Shown here: positions 59,667 to 64,000 of the stretch, piece after piece | Layout of the letters: each line of letters opens with the position of its first letter | Position numbering within the stretch: position 1 is the stretch's first letter | DNA from: Magicicada septendecula | Lineage: Eukaryota; Arthropoda; Insecta; Hemiptera; Cicadidae | Assembly (NCBI GenBank): GCA_034769895.1 | Contig: JAWRYS010000710.1 | Span: 310,001 to 374,000 of the forward strand | Direction of reading: 5' to 3' | Length of the DNA: 64,000 nucleotides | Program-made: the position numbers and the translations under genes | The notes under the pieces: model-generated | Seen by the model: the letters and a program-made list of their open reading frames with translations, nothing else | The model's database searches: none | What the model was told of the DNA's origin: nothing

Positions 59667-60625
59667 GCGCGCGCGCATGCTTGTCTTAGTTTGGAGGGGG
59701 GAGAATGGAACGTTAAAAAACTACTTTATGTTATGAATGCTTAAGCCTACAAATTGTTATTGTTGTTGTTATGTTTTTACTATAAAATATTCATATTATT
59801 TTAATATTATTTTCTTAAGGAGTACGAACACATCAGCCTACCAACACGTTTGGTGGAAACATAAAAACAGACAGATGTACATATAAATAAGAGGTTGCAT
59901 TAGTTCAGACATAGATCTGTTTATATGTGTCAGCCAAAATAGTAGTACGTTTTGTAAACAAACGCTGCTGAGCTATTAAAAATTAGGAATGTCATTTGAC
60001 CTTGAATACTCTCTTGGCGGGATTCAGATGAATGACAAATCTCTGTGCTGGTGACCTGTGGTGTTACGCTGAATAGACACAACACATTATCACGCTACAC
60101 AGCAGTGGCTGACATGTATTAACCATTTATGAGTTCGCGATACAACAGCTCAGACTAAACTGTGCACAATGTTTGTAGAAAAGACTGACGTGTGTGACGT
60201 AGACGCTAGGTTACAAAATGCATCTTTCATTCCCGCCAGAAATTTAATCACATTTCTTGTTTATTTTGACTCATGAAAATAAACATTACTGTGCGTTTAC
60301 CACGTTCCAGTGTCCTTCATGCTTCATAAACACTTGAGAAATTTTATTGTTTCAGAGGCACCTGTAGGGGTGTCCGGCAGGTGTAATTGCACATAAGCTC
60401 CTTGGCTCATCTTTAACAAAAATGAGGACAAAAATAAAACGAATAAGGAGAGAGAGAGAGAGAGAGAGAGAGAAGGCGAGGGGGGAGAGTAAGAAAATGA
60501 GAGAGTTACACAGACAGAGGTTAGCTGTATACATTTTTCGCCATACTTCATTTAGAAGTCGCATGACATAATTTGCATAGACCATCAATTAAACGAGCGG
60601 CCAGCACGTCGCACTCTACTTATAA
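59599..60625. other. Unclassified DNA between the Academ-like and hAT elements
   Basis: No gene. Contains a TG/CG microsatellite (59636-59677) and an AG microsatellite (60449-60473). Confidence 0.6.
59636..59677. repeat. (TG)n(CG)n microsatellite
   Basis: About 15 TG units running into GCGTGTGCGCGCGCGC. Confidence 0.93.
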
Positions 60626-60633
60626 TGCGACAC

Positions 60634-63039
60634 CAGTGGCGTAGCTAGGCTTTTTGACGCCCGGAGCAAGGAGATCGTCGGCCGTCTTGCCTTCACAATT
60701 AATAGGGGACAAAAGAACAAAAATGAAGGCCCATCCACTGAACAAAGTACTTAATAAATGCAAATATGTAGATTTTTGTATGAAAACCCGTCCAGCAAAC
60801 GTCTTAAGAATATTTGTTAAGTAAAAATTAAGAAATTACATATTATAATATTACCGGTATTCAGTTTCTAACATTTATTATTTAGACTATAAAAAATGTA
60901 GTAATATTACAAATTTATAACATAAAAATGTTCTAATGAACATACAAATTCCTTATAGGTATAAATCGCATCTTCAAAACAATATCCTAAAGCAACATAA
61001 AGTTAAACAAAGAACTACATTAAAAGTAATCAAATAAATCACTTACCATTACAGGTTTATGGTTCCGTCTTCTATCAATAAAGACTTAATATTTATATGT
61101 AATATTTAATAAATATTTAAAACGAGACATTTTAAAACGTAACTTTCCAGGTCTTAATTGCTGTAAAGTCGGTTGTTAAATCAGTATAACCTAAAGACGG
61201 AGCAATGTCGTTTTCAACTAAGAGTATCCGTAGATTTGATACCCTGTCTTGAGATATTGTTAATCGTAGGTATGATTTTTAAGTTTACTAAACGATCTTT
61301 CACAAGAAGGCACAATCACTGGTAAAGTATGAAAATTTTTTAAATCTATCGCTAGTGTTTTGTAGGCTTCTAATCCCATTGAAGAAATGTACTGTAGCAG
61401 TCCCTGAGTGTAAAGTCCATTTGTTCTCCTTTAACCTTTGCCGTTTTTAATAAAAGTATGACGTCTTTTAAGTCACTGAACAATTCTTCACTGTTTAGGT
61501 CATGTGGATACAGTTTTGCAAGCACTGTGCACTTAATTTTGATTTGGGAAAGCTGTTTCTTAAAATGTATATCCCCATCATTTACGTACGCCTCAAATTT
61601 ATAGAGGAACCCACAGCGTTTTTCTAACTCTTTTTAATGTAGAGAAACGCCTTGAAATTTTAACTGACAGTTTGTCCAAAATTTCTATTAGAGAACGTAG
61701 CATTTCTTGCCGAATGGTTAAGGCAGAATTGTCTGGATACTCCCCTGGCATCGTGTGCTTCCTTCTTATTCTTTTTGTGATACTGACATCCCATTCATTG
61801 CATACCTGCTCGGCCTTAGAAATGACATTGTCACACAGCTCATTCCTCCAAACGTTTAAATTGTCCGTTAGCTTCTCCAGACGTGTTAATGCTTGACTAA
61901 AGCTTATTTCTTTGGTCTGCAAGATGTTATGGTTTTTGTCTATAGAAGAAAGAATATACGTCCAGAAAAAGACCAAGGTCACAAAATTAAAGTTTTCTAT
62001 CGCATTAATTATTATTGCTGCATCTTCCCTCGTATCAATTGTTTCAGTCGGTGTATTCCTTTCTCCAGTGCAGCGATCATTTCATCCAGCTGAGTGGATA
62101 TTGCTTTCACCACATCTGCTTCTGAACTCCACCTGGTACCACAATATCTTTTAAGAATAATTTATACGAAGTCTTTAAGAACACTCAATTTATAAGTGGA
62201 ACAGGAAAAGAAGGTGAATAGACGTTCTACTGTCCCAAAAAATGTCACTGCCTGAACATTTACATGAGCTGCTGAACTCGAACCAAGTTAAGTGAATGGT
62301 TGTCACAAGGAACAAACATAGTTAGTGGATTCAAAACTAATATTCTCTTTTGAACTCTTGAATGGATACTATGAATTGTTGTTTGATTGCCATACGACAG
62401 ATCTCTGCAATCGCTAAGATTCAATCCATCACTCTCAAGTTTACTTGTAATAGATTGTGTGATCCCCTCCGCTGTTTTCACTTTTAAAGAAATAAAATCT
62501 ATGAAGTATTAGTATGATGTCATACACGTGAAGTATTATAGATATACCCATAAGACACACAAACCAAAAACAAACCGCACATTCAAGATACTCATCGATG
62601 ATCAACACGTTCGCTGCGTCGAACCGGGAAAAATTGCACATACCTAGCCAAAGTAACGTTTTTTTGGAAATAATATATTTGTCTGTATACGAACAGCAAT
62701 TAACATTATGTATACAAAGCCAATACTGTATGATTATCAGTTCTCCTTTCCAGCATAACAACTCACTACAAAATCACCACAAATTTATTACCATAATGAA
62801 CCGTAATTACGATGCTTCAGCATAAATAGATTAGTACTGTTTATCACACAAGGTTTATGACAACAGAGAAGTTGGCTGGTTATGCTTCTTTTATGAAAGG
62901 AATAGTCATATCAAAGAAACAAGTTGTTTGTAGTTTTATAAATTGAAAACAATTTTTTCAAGACTATGCTCACTTTGCCGCCCTCCTTGCTATGCCGCCC
63001 GGGGCGGCTGGCCCCTTGGCCCCCCTTCATACGCCTCTG
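60634..63039 (-). mobile_element. hAT DNA transposon, 2.4 kb, defective
   Basis: Ends CAGTGGCGTA and, inverted, CAGAGGCGTA, with GC-rich subterminal DNA. TGCGACAC at 60626-60633 and 63040-63047 is a perfect 8-bp target-site duplication, the hAT hallmark. The interior holds a decayed transposase on the minus strand. Confidence 0.95.
61160..62490 (-). pseudogene. hAT (ZMYM1-like) transposase relic
   Basis: Reading the minus strand from about 62490: KTAEGITQSITSKLESDG, VPCDNHSLNLV, then in another frame a VTFFGTVERLFTFFSCST stretch, a TRWSS..AISTQLDEMIAAL stretch, FFWTYILSSIDKN, RIRRKHTMPGE, and near 61300 PSCERSFSKLK, which marks the hAT C-terminal dimerisation region. These match, in order, hAT transposases of the ZMYM1-like group. 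Several frameshifts and stops and a missing N-terminus make it inactive. The longest open pieces are 61599-61982 and 62260-62481. Confidence 0.88.
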
Positions 63040-63047
63040 TGCGACAC

Positions 63048-64000
63048 AATACGTTAGGTTTGTACAGTTCACATAAGTTTCTTTTTGGTAACTACTGTAT
63101 TACTTTTTATAATATTTACTAGAGTACTTTATAATTTATAACAAGTGTGTTACATTGTGTTATAATCGTTTATTTAAGTACTAAATAGGCCTGTAATGCG
63201 AGCGCTGATGTTGCTTACTATAGACCTAAGTCTATGTAGACCTACCTGTGCTTCGTATTAGGTTACTAATTAATGATTTTACTGCATGTTCATAAATAGT
63301 TATGTTATATCTTATAATGTGTATTTTATAATCATTCAAGGAATTTCGTATTCTGTTAAATAACCGTATTTATTTACTTTTGTACGAAAATTGTGTATTA
63401 ATGCTTGTTAGTTTGTTTGTTCCCTTGTAACCATAAAACGGCTGGACCAGTTTTGATGCACGAGATATGAAGTCACTTGTCTTGATTTTAGAAGAGTCAG
63501 CAAAGATATAAAATTTTGGAAAACAAATTGGCGGACGCTACAAACCATATTATGTAAAATTTAGGCAAACTTGTCAGGCTGCGAGTTATTTTTATTAATA
63601 AAGAGCATATTAAAAGATGGTTACAACAAATGCGTTGCGTTCAGTAATGTGTGTTACACTGATTTTCGTAAGTATGTTACAATTGTTGGACTATGTCTTC
63701 ATGTCAATGACCTTTACGTTAGTAATTTATTGTTTAAATTGCACAAGAAGAATCTATACACAACAGGTTATACGAATAATTCGTGCTACAGGTTGCATTA
63801 CGGTAGGCCTACTCAGTACTAATTCATTCTATCGGGTTGACTTCACAGAAGTATTGATGGAATAGGCCAGAGCACAAGACACTCATTTTCTTCGGTTACA
63901 TTATCATCGTATTCACTGAATATTGCCTTATACGCCTCCCCCTATAAATGCAATAATTGACTATTCAGGCCGTCCTCTAGAAAATTTATTCCTTTTTCCT
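63048..64000. other. Unclassified AT-rich right end of window
   Basis: No gene is supported; two overlapping small frames at 63571-63865 lack family features. ACGGCTGGACCAGTTTTGAT near 63439 resembles a phrase often seen in insect dispersed repeats. Confidence 0.5.

Overview
This window is eukaryotic and looks like insect or other arthropod repeat-rich DNA. It is AT-rich, has no operons, and contains long microsatellites and nested retrotransposons. I could not identify a confident host gene. Most of the recognisable sequence is transposable elements, in three classes: LTR retrotransposons, TIR DNA transposons and a LINE remnant.

Region 1 (467-15675) is LTR element A in minus orientation, bounded by a GATT target-site duplication. 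A second LTR element, B (3892-12084, minus, duplication CAAT), is inserted in it. A mariner transposon (4934-6255) sits in B's left LTR; the matching TA in B's right LTR is still empty, so the order A, then B, then mariner can be read directly. A and B carry no recognisable pol reading frame. Each carries one reading frame with a coiled-coil N-terminus and a shared, unfamiliar C-terminal domain ending in RLIxDDGG. A probable solo LTR follows (15717-16299).

Region 2 (about 19128-37305) is LTR element D in plus orientation, with an intact 767-codon gag and no pol. It is interrupted by element C (24114-35339, minus), a Ty3/gypsy-like element with gag and pol. C's Gag has a RanBP2-type zinc finger where a CCHC knuckle would be expected. 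Its pol (protease, RT, RNase H, integrase) is broken by two single-base shifts. C's Gag N-terminus matches B's protein, and A, B and C share structured 3' noncoding sequence: a hairpin beside the polypurine tract, an internal 12-bp inverted repeat (B and C), a CGCCCGAAA motif, and a relic of the protease-RT linker. C could therefore be the autonomous partner that mobilises A and B (inference).

Region 3 (37306-44402) holds unclassified DNA, an eight-copy satellite of about 164 bp, and large microsatellites. Region 4 (44407-51266) is LTR element E (minus, GTCC duplication, initiator-Met-like primer site, very similar LTRs), with one highly acidic reading frame that has no ATG.

Region 5 (51271-64000) contains a decayed LINE reverse transcriptase interrupted by a 4.4-kb TIR element (55185-59598). 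That element's broken ~1250-residue protein ends in a FEN/XPG-like nuclease and a cysteine cluster, best compared with the Academ superfamily. A hAT element (60634-63039, perfect 8-bp duplication) with a ZMYM1-like transposase relic follows. Nearly every long coding region here is interrupted by single-base shifts, reflecting decay or long-read indel errors.
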